Position numbers and translations under genes: made by a program. Source: Brevibacterium sp. XM4083 (GTDB lineage: Bacteria; Actinomycetota; Actinomycetes; Actinomycetales; Brevibacteriaceae). Taken from it: a DNA stretch of 64,000 nucleotides. Numbering within the stretch: position 1 is the first letter of the stretch; each line of letters begins with the position of its first letter. The stretch is taken from the NCBI RefSeq assembly GCF_006489205.2, contig NZ_VFYR02000002.1, positions 248,001-312,000 on the forward strand, given 5' to 3'. Shown here piece by piece: positions 27,030 to 35,682 of the stretch. The notes under the pieces were generated by a model. That model saw nothing but the letters and a program-made list of their open reading frames with translations, was not told where the DNA came from and did not search any database.

Positions 27030-27497
27030 ATGATCCCGGGGCCCGGCGACCGGGCTCCCGACTTCTCCGTGACCGATCAGTTCGGCCGGACCATCACCCT
27101 CGCCGAGGCGACCGGCAGCTCCGTGGTCATCCTCGCATTCCTGCCCTATGCCTTCTCCCCGGTGTGCGGCGACGAGATCCGCGCCCTGCAGGAGATCCAG
27201 GACGACGCCGATGCGGCAGGCGATGATCTCACCGTCATCGCGATCACCGCGGATGCGAAGTACACCCTGGCGGCGTGGGGTGCCGAACGGGGTGTGAATC
27301 TCTCGATCGGCTCGGACTTCTGGCCCCACGGTGCGGTGGCGCGTGCCTACGGCGTCTTCGACGAGGACCACGGGGTCGCCGAGCGCGGTGTGTTCGTCAT
27401 CACGAAAGCCGGTACGATCGAAAGCGGCCGCCAGGTCGCACGCACCGAGACCCGGGACTTCGCGATCGAGGCCCGCATCGCCGCCGGCATCGCCTGA
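27030..27497 (+). CDS. AhpE-type peroxiredoxin
   Basis: This 155-aa thioredoxin-fold peroxidase has the conserved site PYAFSPVCGDE, with peroxidatic Cys46 and Pro39/Ser43 in the PxxxT(S)xxC motif. No second conserved cysteine is seen, so it is a 1-Cys or externally resolved enzyme, probably recycled by mycothiol or mycoredoxin. It reduces peroxides in the cytoplasm. It starts 13 bp after the DUF3052 gene and is probably cotranscribed. Confidence 0.85.
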   Translation: MIPGPGDRAPDFSVTDQFGRTITLAEATGSSVVILAFLPYAFSPVCGDEIRALQEIQDDADAAGDDLTVIAITADAKYTLAAWGAERGVNLSIGSDFWPHGAVARAYGVFDEDHGVAERGVFVITKAGTIESGRQVARTETRDFAIEARIAAGIA

Positions 27498-27567
27498 GCC
27501 ACCGGCAGCGCTGCGACCGCAGCACACCGGGCCGCTTTTCAGCCGCCCTCGACCGAGGAGGACCGCC

Positions 27568-27972
27568 ATGGCCACGATCTTCACGAAGATCATCAACGGA
27601 GAGATCCCCGGAGCATTCGTCTACGAGGACGACCGGTGCGTCGCCTTCCTCGACGTCTCCCCGCTCACCGAGGGACATGCGATGGTCGTCCCGCGTGAGG
27701 AGATCTCCGCGTGGACGGACCTCGACGACGATCTCCTCGATCACCTCATGAATGTTGCGAAGCGGATCGGCCGTGCTCAGGAGGCCGCGTTCGAGTGCGA
27801 GCGGATCGGGATGATGATCGTCGGCTACGAGGTGCCCCACGTCCACATCCATGTGTGGCCGACGACGTCGATGGCCGATTTCGACATCTCCGACCGGGCC
27901 CCGATGCAGGACGCGCAGACGCTGGAAGGGCCCGCCGAGAGGATTCGGCAGGCCCTGTCCCAGCAGTCCTGA
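27568..27972 (+). CDS. HIT family hydrolase
   Basis: This 134-aa histidine-triad protein has the catalytic motif HVHIHVWP (His91, His93, His95) and N-terminal FTKIINGEIPGAFVYEDDRCVAFLDVSPLTEGHAMVVPR. HIT proteins hydrolyse nucleotide phosphoramidates or dinucleotides. The precise substrate is unknown. A GAGGA ribosome site precedes the ATG. It is 70 bp after the peroxiredoxin gene. Confidence 0.9.
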   Translation: MATIFTKIINGEIPGAFVYEDDRCVAFLDVSPLTEGHAMVVPREEISAWTDLDDDLLDHLMNVAKRIGRAQEAAFECERIGMMIVGYEVPHVHIHVWPTTSMADFDISDRAPMQDAQTLEGPAERIRQALSQQS

Positions 27973-27975
27973 GCG

Positions 27976-28728
27976 TCAGTTCGCGTCGAGGTAGGACACG
28001 AGCGCGGCGCGGACGAACTCCGCACCCTGCTCACCGTAGTTCGCGGCGAACCGCGGGTCGGCGACGTACATCTCCGCGAGTCCTCGAACGTAGCCGTCGG
28101 TGTCACCGTCGGGGTCGGCGGCCGGGGTGCCGGGGACCGAGGACAGCCACTCGATGTGACGGCGGGACAGATCCCGCGCCTCGGGCGAATCCGGGTCGAC
28201 ACCCGCCTCGGCGGCTTGGGACCATTCGGTGGCAAGGTCACGGACACGGGCCTGCCAGCCGGCGCGCTCGTCGTCGCTCATCCCATTCCACCATTTCTCC
28301 GAGGTCTCGTAGGCGGCATCACCCCACCGCTGCCGGACCTCGTCTTCGTGCTCTCGATGGTCGAAGCCATCGAACATCTCCTCCGCCATGAGCGGTTCAC
28401 CTGCTCTCAGTCGTGTCATCGTCGCGGTGACGGCGGCGATCTGCCGCTCCAAGCGCGCTCGCTCGCGTCTGAGCTCGCGCACGTGCTCCTCGAGGGCGGT
28501 GATCGGATCCGCGGTGGTCTCGAGCACCTCGGCGATCCGACCCAGCGGCAGGCCGAGCTCCCGCAGGAGGAGAATCCTCTGCAGGCGGACGAGGGCGTCC
28601 TCGTCGTAGTGTCGGCTGCCACCGGCTGCCCTCGACGACGGAGACAGCAGGCCGATCGCGTCGTAGTGACGCAGAGTCCGGCTCGTCGTGCCCGTCAGTC
28701 GCGCTGTTTCCTGTATGGACCAGTCCAT
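27976..28728 (-). CDS. MerR-family regulator with TipAS-type ligand domain
   Basis: This 250-aa regulator has a MerR winged helix at residues 1-70 (WSIQETARLTGTTSRTLRHYDAIGLLSPSSRAAGGSRHYD), a long dimerising coiled coil to about residue 115 and a TipAS-like C-terminal domain (SEKWWNGMSDDERAGWQARVRDLATEW to the end). TipA proteins bind thiopeptide-like or other multidrug ligands and activate their own promoter. The promoter has a 19-bp spacer with a dyad in it, the typical MerR layout, and the predicted transcript starts at or next to the ATG. The gene is convergent with the HIT gene, three bases apart. Confidence 0.88.
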   Translation of the reverse strand: MDWSIQETARLTGTTSRTLRHYDAIGLLSPSSRAAGGSRHYDEDALVRLQRILLLRELGLPLGRIAEVLETTADPITALEEHVRELRRERARLERQIAAVTATMTRLRAGEPLMAEEMFDGFDHREHEDEVRQRWGDAAYETSEKWWNGMSDDERAGWQARVRDLATEWSQAAEAGVDPDSPEARDLSRRHIEWLSSVPGTPAADPDGDTDGYVRGLAEMYVADPRFAANYGEQGAEFVRAALVSYLDAN

Positions 28729-28735
28729 GGGAATC

Positions 28736-28766
28736 AGCGTAGAAGTTGACGTCGCGTCAACGTCAA
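28736..28766 (-). promoter_or_regulatory. MerR-type promoter with operator in 19-bp spacer
   Basis: On the minus strand, TTGACG (28761-28766) and TACGCT (28736-28741) are -35 and -10 boxes 19 bp apart. The dyad GTTGACG-N3-CGTCAAC (28745-28761) fills the spacer. MerR regulators act on such over-long spacers by untwisting DNA. The -10 box ends eight bases before the ATG, predicting a leaderless message. Confidence 0.65.
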
Positions 28767-28863
28767 CACCCCGTCAAGCGGCAGCGGCGTTAGTGGTCAC
28801 AGAACCGAGGGATGCGCGCGATCTCGGCTGCATTGCCCAGGGTCTGTGACTGCGAACGCCTGC

Positions 28864-30063
28864 TCACGCGGCGGCGCGGACGGCGTCGAGGGCGGTGAAG
28901 AGGTCCTCGGCGAGGTCGTCGACGTGTTCGAGGCCGACGGAGAGGCGCACGAGTCCGTCGCCGGGTTTCGCCTCGGAGGCGACGGGACGGTGGGTCAGCG
29001 ATGCGGGGTGCTGGATGAGGGTGTCGGCGCCGCCGAGGGAGACGGCATGGACGACGAGGCGGCAGTTCTCGACGAAGGTGCGGGCCGCCTCGAAGCCGCC
29101 GGCGATGTCGAGGGCGATCATTGCGCCGGGGCCGGCCATCTGCCGGCCGAGCAGACCGTGCGGATCCTGCCCCTCGAGTCCGGGGTAGCGGACCGCGGCG
29201 ATCGCCGGATGGGCGCTGAGGCGCTCGGCCAGCTGCGTCGCGGTGGCCTGGGCGGCGCGCATCCGCACCCCGAGCGTGCGCAGTCCGCGATGGAGGAGGT
29301 AGGCGCCCATCGGATGGAGCAGGGCGCCGGTGATCGCGCGGACCTGACGCAGCCGGGTCGCCCACTGCGAGTTCGTCGCGATGATCCCTCCCATCGCATC
29401 GCCGTGGCCGCCGATGTACTTCGTCGCACTGTGAAGGACGAGGACGGCGCCGTGCCGGATCGGGCGCTGGAGAACAGGCGTGGAGAACGTGTTGTCGACG
29501 AGGACGGGAACAGCGCCCGCCGCCGCGACGACAGCGTCGAGGTCGACGAGGTCGAGGCTCGGATTCGCCGGGGTCTCGACGATGACGAGACCGGTGTCGT
29601 CCCGCACGGCCGAGGCGATGCCCTCCGGCGTCGTCCACGTCACCGTGGTGCCGAGCAGACCGGAGTCGAGCAGATGGTCGCTGCCGCCGTAGAGCGGACG
29701 GACGGCGACGATGTGCGGAGTCCCGGCGCTGACCGCGGCGAGCAGAGCCGTCGTCAGGGCCGCCATGCCGGTGGCGAAGGCCACAGCCTCCTCGGCGTGT
29801 TCGAGTTCGGCGAGGGCGGATTCGAAGCGGGCGACGCCGGGCTGCCACAGGCGCTGGTAGACGGCGGAGTCGCCTTCGCGCAGGGGATGGCCGGTGGCGA
29901 GCCATTCATACGATTCGCCGCCGGTGTCGATGTCGCCGACCGGGTTCGTCGTCGAGAGATCGATCGCGGGAACATGGACGCCCGCCTCGGTGAGGCCGTC
30001 CATGCCGCCGTGGACCATGAGGGTTTCGGGGTGAAGGGGTGATTCGGGGTGAAGAGAGGTCAT
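28864..30063 (-). CDS. Cystathionine gamma-synthase/lyase family enzyme
   Basis: This 399-aa PLP enzyme belongs to the Cys/Met metabolism family. The PLP lysine lies in HSATKYIGGHGD, with earlier LYGGSDHLL and NPSLDLVDLDAV and the cofactor aspartate in VDNTFSTPVLQRP. It could be cystathionine gamma-lyase, gamma-synthase or methionine gamma-lyase; sequence alone does not decide. ATG 30063 (MTSLHPESPLHPETLMVHGG) is chosen as the natural N-terminus, but an in-frame ATG at 30123 exists. The Lrp regulator two genes away often controls such enzymes. Confidence 0.85.
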   Translation of the reverse strand: MTSLHPESPLHPETLMVHGGMDGLTEAGVHVPAIDLSTTNPVGDIDTGGESYEWLATGHPLREGDSAVYQRLWQPGVARFESALAELEHAEEAVAFATGMAALTTALLAAVSAGTPHIVAVRPLYGGSDHLLDSGLLGTTVTWTTPEGIASAVRDDTGLVIVETPANPSLDLVDLDAVVAAAGAVPVLVDNTFSTPVLQRPIRHGAVLVLHSATKYIGGHGDAMGGIIATNSQWATRLRQVRAITGALLHPMGAYLLHRGLRTLGVRMRAAQATATQLAERLSAHPAIAAVRYPGLEGQDPHGLLGRQMAGPGAMIALDIAGGFEAARTFVENCRLVVHAVSLGGADTLIQHPASLTHRPVASEAKPGDGLVRLSVGLEHVDDLAEDLFTALDAVRAAA

Positions 30064-30293
30064 GGCGGAATTCAATCGGGTTTCTCTCAACGACCGCAAG
30101 GTATCATCAAGGATCTTCTGCATTCGACCCTGTTCCGGCAGGATCCTTGACGAAGTGAACAGTGACGTGACGCGCGCCGCAGGATCTGCCGCCGGTGCGT
30201 CTCGCCTCGGTGCGCGAGTGCCGGGGAGCTGAGAGGAGCCTCTGCGTGGTGGTCATGCCTTGACCGGGCCACCCGATGTGCCTAAGCTCATTG

Positions 30294-30310
30294 AACATAA
30301 TCATTATGTT
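30294..30310. promoter_or_regulatory. 17-bp dyad operator before the monooxygenase
   Basis: AACATAAT-C-ATTATGTT is a perfect 8-1-8 dyad located 41 bp before the monooxygenase start. It is strikingly AT-rich for this genome. MarR-, IclR- or GntR-type control of an aromatic catabolic gene is likely, but no such regulator is adjacent. Confidence 0.55.
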
Positions 30311-30350
30311 TAATATCACATGATGACCAAACTCGAGGAGGAGTTGCCCC

Positions 30351-31973
30351 ATGGTTGATGTCGATGTCATTCAGGTCGGATTCGGTCCCGTCGGACAAGT
30401 GCACGCAGCACTGCTCGGGGCGCAAGGGCACACGGTCGCGGCCTTCGACAAATGGCCGGGAACCTACCCGCTGCCGCGCGCCGGACATCTCGATCACGAG
30501 ATCATGCGGATCCTCCAGGGCATCGGCGCGACCGACGCCTTCCGGCTCCAGGCGATTCCGATTCCCGACTACGACTGGGTGAATGCGGCGGGGGAGCTGC
30601 TGCTGCGGATCGACTGGAATGCTCCGACGCCGTCGGGCTGGAAGTCGGACTACCTCTTCTACCAGCCGGAGCTCGAGGCCGCCGTGCTCGACGCGGTCGG
30701 CAGGCATCCCAGTGTCACCGTCGAACTCGGGTGGGAGGCCGTCGAGGTGACCAACCATCCCGACCATGTCGAGGTGCGCGTGCGCGAGGTCGAGAAGACC
30801 GAGGCGGGCCTCACTCCCACCGGCAACGAGAAGACGGTCGCCGGTCGCTACCTCATCGGTGCCGACGGCGCGAACTCCCTTGTCCGCCGGCAGGTCGGCA
30901 TCGAATGGGAGGATCTCGGCTTCGAGGAGGACTGGCTCGTCACCGACATCGAACCCCATGATCGCGATATGGTCATCGATATGCCCGACGCCGGGCAGAT
31001 CTGCGACCCGGAGCGCCCGGTCTCCCTCTTCCGCTGGCTCGGGCGGCACACGGCGCGCTGGGAGTTCATGCTGCTCGACGATGAGAGTCCCGAGGACATG
31101 GCGAAGGAGGAGACGATCTGGTCGCTGCTGTCGCGATGGGGGCTGAGTGCGGACAACGCGTCGATCGTGCGGAAGAAGGTCTACGGCTTCCGCTCGCTCA
31201 TCGCCTCGACGTTCCGCCGGGATCGCACGCTGCTCATCGGCGATTCCGCCCACCTCATGCCGCCGTTCATGGGGCAGGGGCTGTCCTCGGGCCTCCGCGA
31301 CGCGGTCAATCTCGCATGGAAGCTCGACCTTGTGCTCTCCGCGCGGGCCGGTGACGATCTGCTCGACGCCTACACCGTCGAACGGCGCCCCCATGCCCGG
31401 GCCTACATCGAGGCGTCGATGGCGCTCGGCCGGGTAGTCTGCATGAAGGATCCGGATGAGGTCGCGGCCCGTGATGCCGCATTCCTCGCCGGGGAGGTCC
31501 CGCCGCCGGTCCTGCCGTGGCTGTATGAGGGGGTTCTCGACGGCGGTGAGAGCACCGAGGTGATCGGACGTCTCGGTCTGCAGGCCAGGGTGGAGGCGCA
31601 GGGCCGGGACGGCCTGGCCGACGACGTCATCGGCACAGGGTGGACGCTGCTGTCCTCCCGCGGTGACTATCTTGACGACCTCACCGCCGAGCAGCGGGCG
31701 ATCATCGATGCGCTGGGCATGGTCCACGCCCATGTCAGCCGGGCCGAACTCGATTCGGCGCACAGCGTCGTCGACGTCGACGCCGACTACTCGCGCTGGT
31801 TCCGCGACATCGGCTCACCGATCGTCATCGTGCGACCCGACTACTACGTCTTCGGTCATGCCGCGAACTCCGCGGAGCTCGGCGCGCTCCTCGACCGTCT
31901 CGCCGAGCGGGCCTCACTCACCGTGTCCCCGGCGGCGGACGCCGTCCACGACAAAGCTGCCGCGCAGGTCTGA
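30351..31973 (+). CDS. FAD-dependent aromatic hydroxylase (MhpA-like)
   Basis: This 540-aa class A flavoprotein monooxygenase resembles 3-(3-hydroxyphenyl)propionate hydroxylase. The FAD motif GFGPVG is near residue 10, the DG motif GRYLIGADGANSLVRRQVG is near residue 170, and the ribityl-binding GD motif LIGDSAHLMPPFMGQGLSSGLRDAVNLAWKL near residue 300. A C-terminal thioredoxin-like domain (about 400-540) is present. The ribosome site GAGGAGGAG is strong. No ring-cleavage genes are beside it, so the substrate is uncertain. Confidence 0.8.
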   Translation: MVDVDVIQVGFGPVGQVHAALLGAQGHTVAAFDKWPGTYPLPRAGHLDHEIMRILQGIGATDAFRLQAIPIPDYDWVNAAGELLLRIDWNAPTPSGWKSDYLFYQPELEAAVLDAVGRHPSVTVELGWEAVEVTNHPDHVEVRVREVEKTEAGLTPTGNEKTVAGRYLIGADGANSLVRRQVGIEWEDLGFEEDWLVTDIEPHDRDMVIDMPDAGQICDPERPVSLFRWLGRHTARWEFMLLDDESPEDMAKEETIWSLLSRWGLSADNASIVRKKVYGFRSLIASTFRRDRTLLIGDSAHLMPPFMGQGLSSGLRDAVNLAWKLDLVLSARAGDDLLDAYTVERRPHARAYIEASMALGRVVCMKDPDEVAARDAAFLAGEVPPPVLPWLYEGVLDGGESTEVIGRLGLQARVEAQGRDGLADDVIGTGWTLLSSRGDYLDDLTAEQRAIIDALGMVHAHVSRAELDSAHSVVDVDADYSRWFRDIGSPIVIVRPDYYVFGHAANSAELGALLDRLAERASLTVSPAADAVHDKAAAQV

Positions 31974-32084
31974 GCGGCCAGCAGCTCGGGGCGCTGGGCA
32001 CGCGCGGATCGTCGATGGGATGGGAGCAGGCGCGCCCGAGTGCGTAGACTCTCCGAGACGGATCAGTTGAGGGGAGCGGGCACC

Positions 32085-32558
32085 GTGTCGCAGAAGATCG
32101 AACTCGATGACATCGACCGGCGACTGCTCTCGGCCCTGAGCGAGAATGCCCGCGCGTCGGGTGCTGCTCTGGCCGCGGAGGTCGGGATCTCGGAGTCGAC
32201 GGTGTCGCTGCGGCTCAAGCGTCTGCGCTCGAGCGGCGTCATCCGCGGCTACAGCGTCGACATCGACACCTCGGCGCTCGGGATTCCGCTCCAGGCGCTC
32301 ATCTCGATCCGCCTCGCCCAGCACGACCGGGCGCAGATCGACGCCTTCACCGCTGCGGCGCCGAAGTTCCCCGGCGTCGTGCGGATGTACCACATGGCCG
32401 GCGCCGACGACTATCTCCTCCACATCGTCGCCCCCGACACCGAGGCAGTCCAGGCCTTCGTCCTCGACTACCTCACCCGGTACCCGGCGGTCGCCCACAC
32501 GCGGACGAACCTCATCTATCGCGTCGAGGACGGCACGGACTGGCTGCCGGAGAGCTGA
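32085..32558 (+). CDS. Lrp/AsnC family transcriptional regulator
   Basis: This 157-aa regulator has an N-terminal helix-turn-helix (LDDIDRRLLSALSENARASGAALAAEVGISESTVSLRLKRLRSSGVIRGYSVDID) and a C-terminal RAM amino-acid-binding domain (ALISIRLAQHD to LIYRVED). It is expected to respond to an amino acid. GTG 32085 has GAGGGGAG seven bases upstream. The nearest plausible target is the transsulfuration-family gene at 28864-30063. Confidence 0.85.
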   Translation: MSQKIELDDIDRRLLSALSENARASGAALAAEVGISESTVSLRLKRLRSSGVIRGYSVDIDTSALGIPLQALISIRLAQHDRAQIDAFTAAAPKFPGVVRMYHMAGADDYLLHIVAPDTEAVQAFVLDYLTRYPAVAHTRTNLIYRVEDGTDWLPES

Positions 32559-32596
32559 GCACTGACAACGCCGACCGCCTCGGCGATAATCGATCC

Positions 32597-33025
32597 ATGG
32601 CCGAACAGAAGACAAAGCCCACCGACGCCGATGTCCACGCCTTCATCGCTGCCGCGACCCCGGCGAAGCGCCGTGTCGACGGCCAGCGGCTCGCGGAGAT
32701 CTTCACCGAGGTGACCGGGGTCGATCCGGTGATGTGGGGGCCGTCGATGGTCGGCTACGGCGAGTATCACTACCGGTCACCGGTCAACCCGCGCAATCAC
32801 GGGGTGTGGCCGAAGACCGCGTTCTCCCCGCGGAAGGCGCAGCTGTCGCTCTACGGCCTCAAGGACCTTCCGAACGGTGCGGCTCTGCTGCCGAGGCTCG
32901 GGACGTACACCGAAGGGGCCGGGTGCGTGTACGTGAAGAAGCTCGAGGACATCGACGAGGCGGTCCTCCGGCAGCTCATCGCGATCGCCTTCGCCCGGGA
33001 GGACGACCCCGAACCGCAGCGGTGA
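32597..33025 (+). CDS. DUF1801 domain protein
   Basis: This 142-aa protein has a YdhG-like DUF1801 fold: RLAEIFTEVTGVDPVMWGPSMVGYGEYHYRSP, FSPRKAQLSLYGL and GAGCVYVKKLEDIDEAVLRQLI. The function is unknown; it is a small soluble protein often found alone. It follows the Lrp gene by 38 bp in the same orientation. Confidence 0.8.
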   Translation: MAEQKTKPTDADVHAFIAAATPAKRRVDGQRLAEIFTEVTGVDPVMWGPSMVGYGEYHYRSPVNPRNHGVWPKTAFSPRKAQLSLYGLKDLPNGAALLPRLGTYTEGAGCVYVKKLEDIDEAVLRQLIAIAFAREDDPEPQR

Positions 33026-33051
33026 GCGTTCTGCACAGGCCCCGGTGGCTC

Positions 33052-33417
33052 TCAGGTCCTGAGCGGTGGCCGTGATCCGATGCTCAGGCCCGGTTTGCGC
33101 TGGTGGACGGAGAAGTAGGTGAGACCGGATGGGCCGGCGAGGAACCGGCGCGTCGAGCGGCGGGGGAGCCAGACGATGAGACCGGGCGAGAGGTCGAGGG
33201 TGTCCGCGGCCGTCTCGAGGGTTCCCGAACCGGAGAGGACATGGATGAGCACGTCGAGGTCGGGGCCGGTGTGGGCGCGGATCTCGTCAGCGGCCGGCAG
33301 AGTGATGATGTTCGCGTCGAGATCCCGCTCTGGCGGGGTCAGCTGCCAGGCGGAACCGGACATCCGCGGTGGAACCTCGAGTTCGGAGGTGTCGGCGACA
33401 ATCTGGGGAGTGGGCAT
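33052..33417 (-). CDS. Cupin-like protein
   Basis: This 121-aa protein has a single beta-barrel cupin pattern: ANIITLPAADEIRAHTGPDLDVLIHVLSGSGTLETAADTLDLSPGLIVWLPRRSTRRFLAGPSGLTYFSVH. The metal-binding histidine set is incomplete, so it may bind a ligand instead of catalysing a reaction. It could also be a stand-alone AraC-type sensor domain. ATG 33417 is chosen; a GTG at 33426 is possible. Confidence 0.65.
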   Translation of the reverse strand: MPTPQIVADTSELEVPPRMSGSAWQLTPPERDLDANIITLPAADEIRAHTGPDLDVLIHVLSGSGTLETAADTLDLSPGLIVWLPRRSTRRFLAGPSGLTYFSVHQRKPGLSIGSRPPLRT

Positions 33418-33439
33418 GGGAACCACTCTAGAACGAAAG

Positions 33440-33475
33440 AATCTCGGGGCATCGTGCCTGCGATGCCCCGAGATT
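33440..33475 (-). terminator. Terminator after tRNA-Pro
   Basis: A perfect 15-bp stem (33440-33454 with 33461-33475) is followed on the minus strand by TCTTTCGTTC. It separates the tRNA from the cupin gene. Confidence 0.85.
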
Positions 33476-33480
33476 TCACT

Positions 33481-33557
33481 TGGTCGGGATAGCGGGATTT
33501 GAACCCACGACCTCCTCGTCCCGAACGAGGCGCGCTACCAACCTGCGCCATATCCCG
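33481..33557 (-). tRNA. tRNA-Pro (CGG)
   Basis: A complete cloverleaf on the minus strand: acceptor CGGGATA pairs with TATCCCG, anticodon CGG sits in loop TTCGGGA between CCTCG and CGAGG, and the T-arm is GTGGG-TTCAAAT-CCCGC. The discriminator is A and CCA is encoded (33481-33483). Confidence 0.95.
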
Positions 33558-33613
33558 TGACCAGCAACTACTATAGCCAGGGGATCGCGCATTTGAGAAA
33601 TCGAGCGCGGGGA

Positions 33614-34129
33614 ATGTCGAAAAGTGAAAGGTACGTCTCATTGGCGCTGAGTGCTGAGAGCATCACGATGACCGCACTCGACGTGCTCTCACGCTACGGA
33701 TTGGGCGATCTGTCGATGCGTCGCCTCGCCCGTGAGCTCGACGTCCAGCCCTCCGCGCTCTACTGGCATGTGAAGAACAAGCAGGACCTCCTCGTGCTCA
33801 TCGCGAAGAAGATGGGCGCCGAGGTCGACGGCCGCGCCCCGGTCACTGCAGACCCGCTCGTCACCGTTCTGGCGCTGCGCGATGTGCTGCTGCGGTTCCG
33901 TGACGGCGCGGAGATCTTCATGCTCGGGTACTCGCTCGCCCCGGACGACGTCACCCCCGCCGGACTGACCCCGACACGGCTCGGGGCGACCACCTCGGCG
34001 GCCGTGCTGTCGTACGCCCTCGGTGCGGTCGCCATCGAACAGAACCGCGCCCTCTTCGACGTCGCGGACGCCGCCGCAGGTGAGCGGTTCGCCGAGGTGG
34101 CCGCCGGGCTCCTGCGCCAGCGGGCCTGA
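33614..34129 (+). CDS. TetR-family regulator
   Basis: This 171-aa repressor-type protein has an N-terminal helix-turn-helix, ITMTALDVLSRYGLGDLSMRRLARELDVQPSALYWHVKNKQDLLVLIAK, with the YWHVKNK recognition-helix end seen in TetR proper, and a C-terminal tetracycline-repressor-like dimer domain. It lies between tRNA-Pro on minus and tRNA-Val on plus, with no neighbouring target gene. ATG 33614 is the natural start, since the longer frame would begin inside the tRNA gene. Confidence 0.8.
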   Translation: MSKSERYVSLALSAESITMTALDVLSRYGLGDLSMRRLARELDVQPSALYWHVKNKQDLLVLIAKKMGAEVDGRAPVTADPLVTVLALRDVLLRFRDGAEIFMLGYSLAPDDVTPAGLTPTRLGATTSAAVLSYALGAVAIEQNRALFDVADAAAGERFAEVAAGLLRQRA

Positions 34130-34211
34130 CCCTGTTTGGGGCGGGATTGACGTGGTCGTCACTGGTTGCAGCAGCGGGTGGGGGATATGACATACTGAAC
34201 ACGCGCGTTTG

Positions 34212-34288
34212 GGGCCTATAGCTCAGTTGGCTAGAGCATCTCGTTTACACCGAGAGGGTCGGGGGTTCGAGTCCCTCTGGGCCCACCA
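34212..34288 (+). tRNA. tRNA-Val (TAC), likely island attachment site
   Basis: Acceptor GGGCCTA pairs with TGGGCCC; anticodon TAC is at 34246-34248 in loop TTTACAC; the discriminator is A and CCA is encoded (34286-34288). Sequence composition changes just after its 3' end, where the low-GC island begins. tRNA 3' ends are frequent integration targets. Confidence 0.95.
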
Positions 34289-35682
34289 ATGTGATGTGTC
34301 GCGACACATTTCACGCTTCTGACCCAGGTATGTCTCACGGCATCGGGTTAATGATCAGAATGTGGCTATAGCGCAGGCGCGTCGAGCTCACACACGTCGT
34401 CGTGGCCGGACGCCTTACTCCTTTGGTACAGTTGCCGCCTCGGTACTGAACCCAGTCCCATAGAACCGGTTCGGCTCCTCCGTGCCTTTCGCGGGCGGCC
34501 GCCGACGAGGGCCCGCCGATCGTTGGGTGCTTCGGTTCGCAAATATAGCGGCCTAGCGATCATACGGCCGGCATGTCCGATCGCTAGGCCGGGGCGGTCG
34601 CGGAAGAAATCGTGATGCCCGGGGATAACAAGACCTGGAAGATCGAAATTCTCTCTTACGACTGAAGTACACCGACGAGACCAAGGCACGCGCCGTTGTT
34701 TTACTCCTGTGTGCTCAAATCGGCCCGACCACGACCGACAGAGTGACTATCAGCGTGGAAAGGAGCCACTTCATGGGTAGGGAAGCCCTGCCCGTGCGGT
34801 GATCAAATAAAGGAACTCGGGCGAGACGACTCTAGCGACGTCGATTGACTTTGCGGCGGAGAACCGGAAACTGCGGGCAGAGGCGGCCCAAGTGAAACGA
34901 GGCGATGAGGTCCGCGCCAATCCGCGGCTTACCTCGTTCGGCTGAACTCGATTGTCCATCAAAGTGATCGTCGCATTCATTTTCTAGATTTAACATGAGT
35001 CCGCCAGACATGCCGATTGTGTCCGCTCTGAGAAGGACCGACGCACGCTTCGCTGTGAGCAGGCATCGCGCACACGAGATCGTAGGCCTTCGCCATGGGC
35101 GATCAGGGATTGGCGCCTGAAGTTCGCCAACGGTTGGTCGACGAAGCCAATCGTTCCTGCTGAGGAGTGCGGAAGATAGGGAACGCGATTCCCTGAGACC
35201 GTACCGGTCGGTTCGGACAAGTTGCCCGCTGCTACGTGATGGAGCGGTTGATGGTCGTCCGGCTGAGCTTCGACGGGGTTCGGTGCAGGCGGAAGCGCCC
35301 GAAAACGACGTCTGCCCGTGATGAGGAGACCGCGGATGATCACGTTGAGCGTGAGTTCACTTCTTAGGCTCCGAACGGCATGCGGCAACCGAGTGTACGA
35401 ATGTTCCGACGTAAGCCGGCTGGGTCTGCGCGATGTTCATTATTGTCGTGGTCTATCGCGAGATCGTGGACTTACAGGTCACAAATCATCTACAGAAGAG
35501 GGATGCACTAATGCTGTCTCTGGCTGCGAAGAATGGGACTTATCGTACATGGTAGTGTTTGGCTATCGCGATATCTGAAGGATACTACGACTACGTTAAC
35601 CCGCAGTTCGATGGATGTGAGTGCACCTAAAAAATACGTTTAGCCGCTCACGATGTGAAGATGAATGCAGTTCTAATCTGGT
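34289..35682. other. Decayed island segment without intact genes
   Basis: About 1.4 kb next to tRNA-Val has no convincing coding sequence: stops are frequent in all frames and codon pattern is poor. It contains a perfect 16-bp palindrome ATGTGTCG/CGACACAT at 34294-34309, close to the tRNA, which might be an element end or integration scar. Around 34850-34915 the plus strand encodes AENRKLRAEAAQVKR, which resembles the leucine-zipper end of IS3-type OrfA. Stops follow, so at most this is an insertion-sequence relic. No integrase is recognisable. Confidence 0.5.

Noticed and set aside
34366-34689. Short open frames in the decayed island segment
   Set aside because: No ribosome site, no domain and no coding-type third-position bias.
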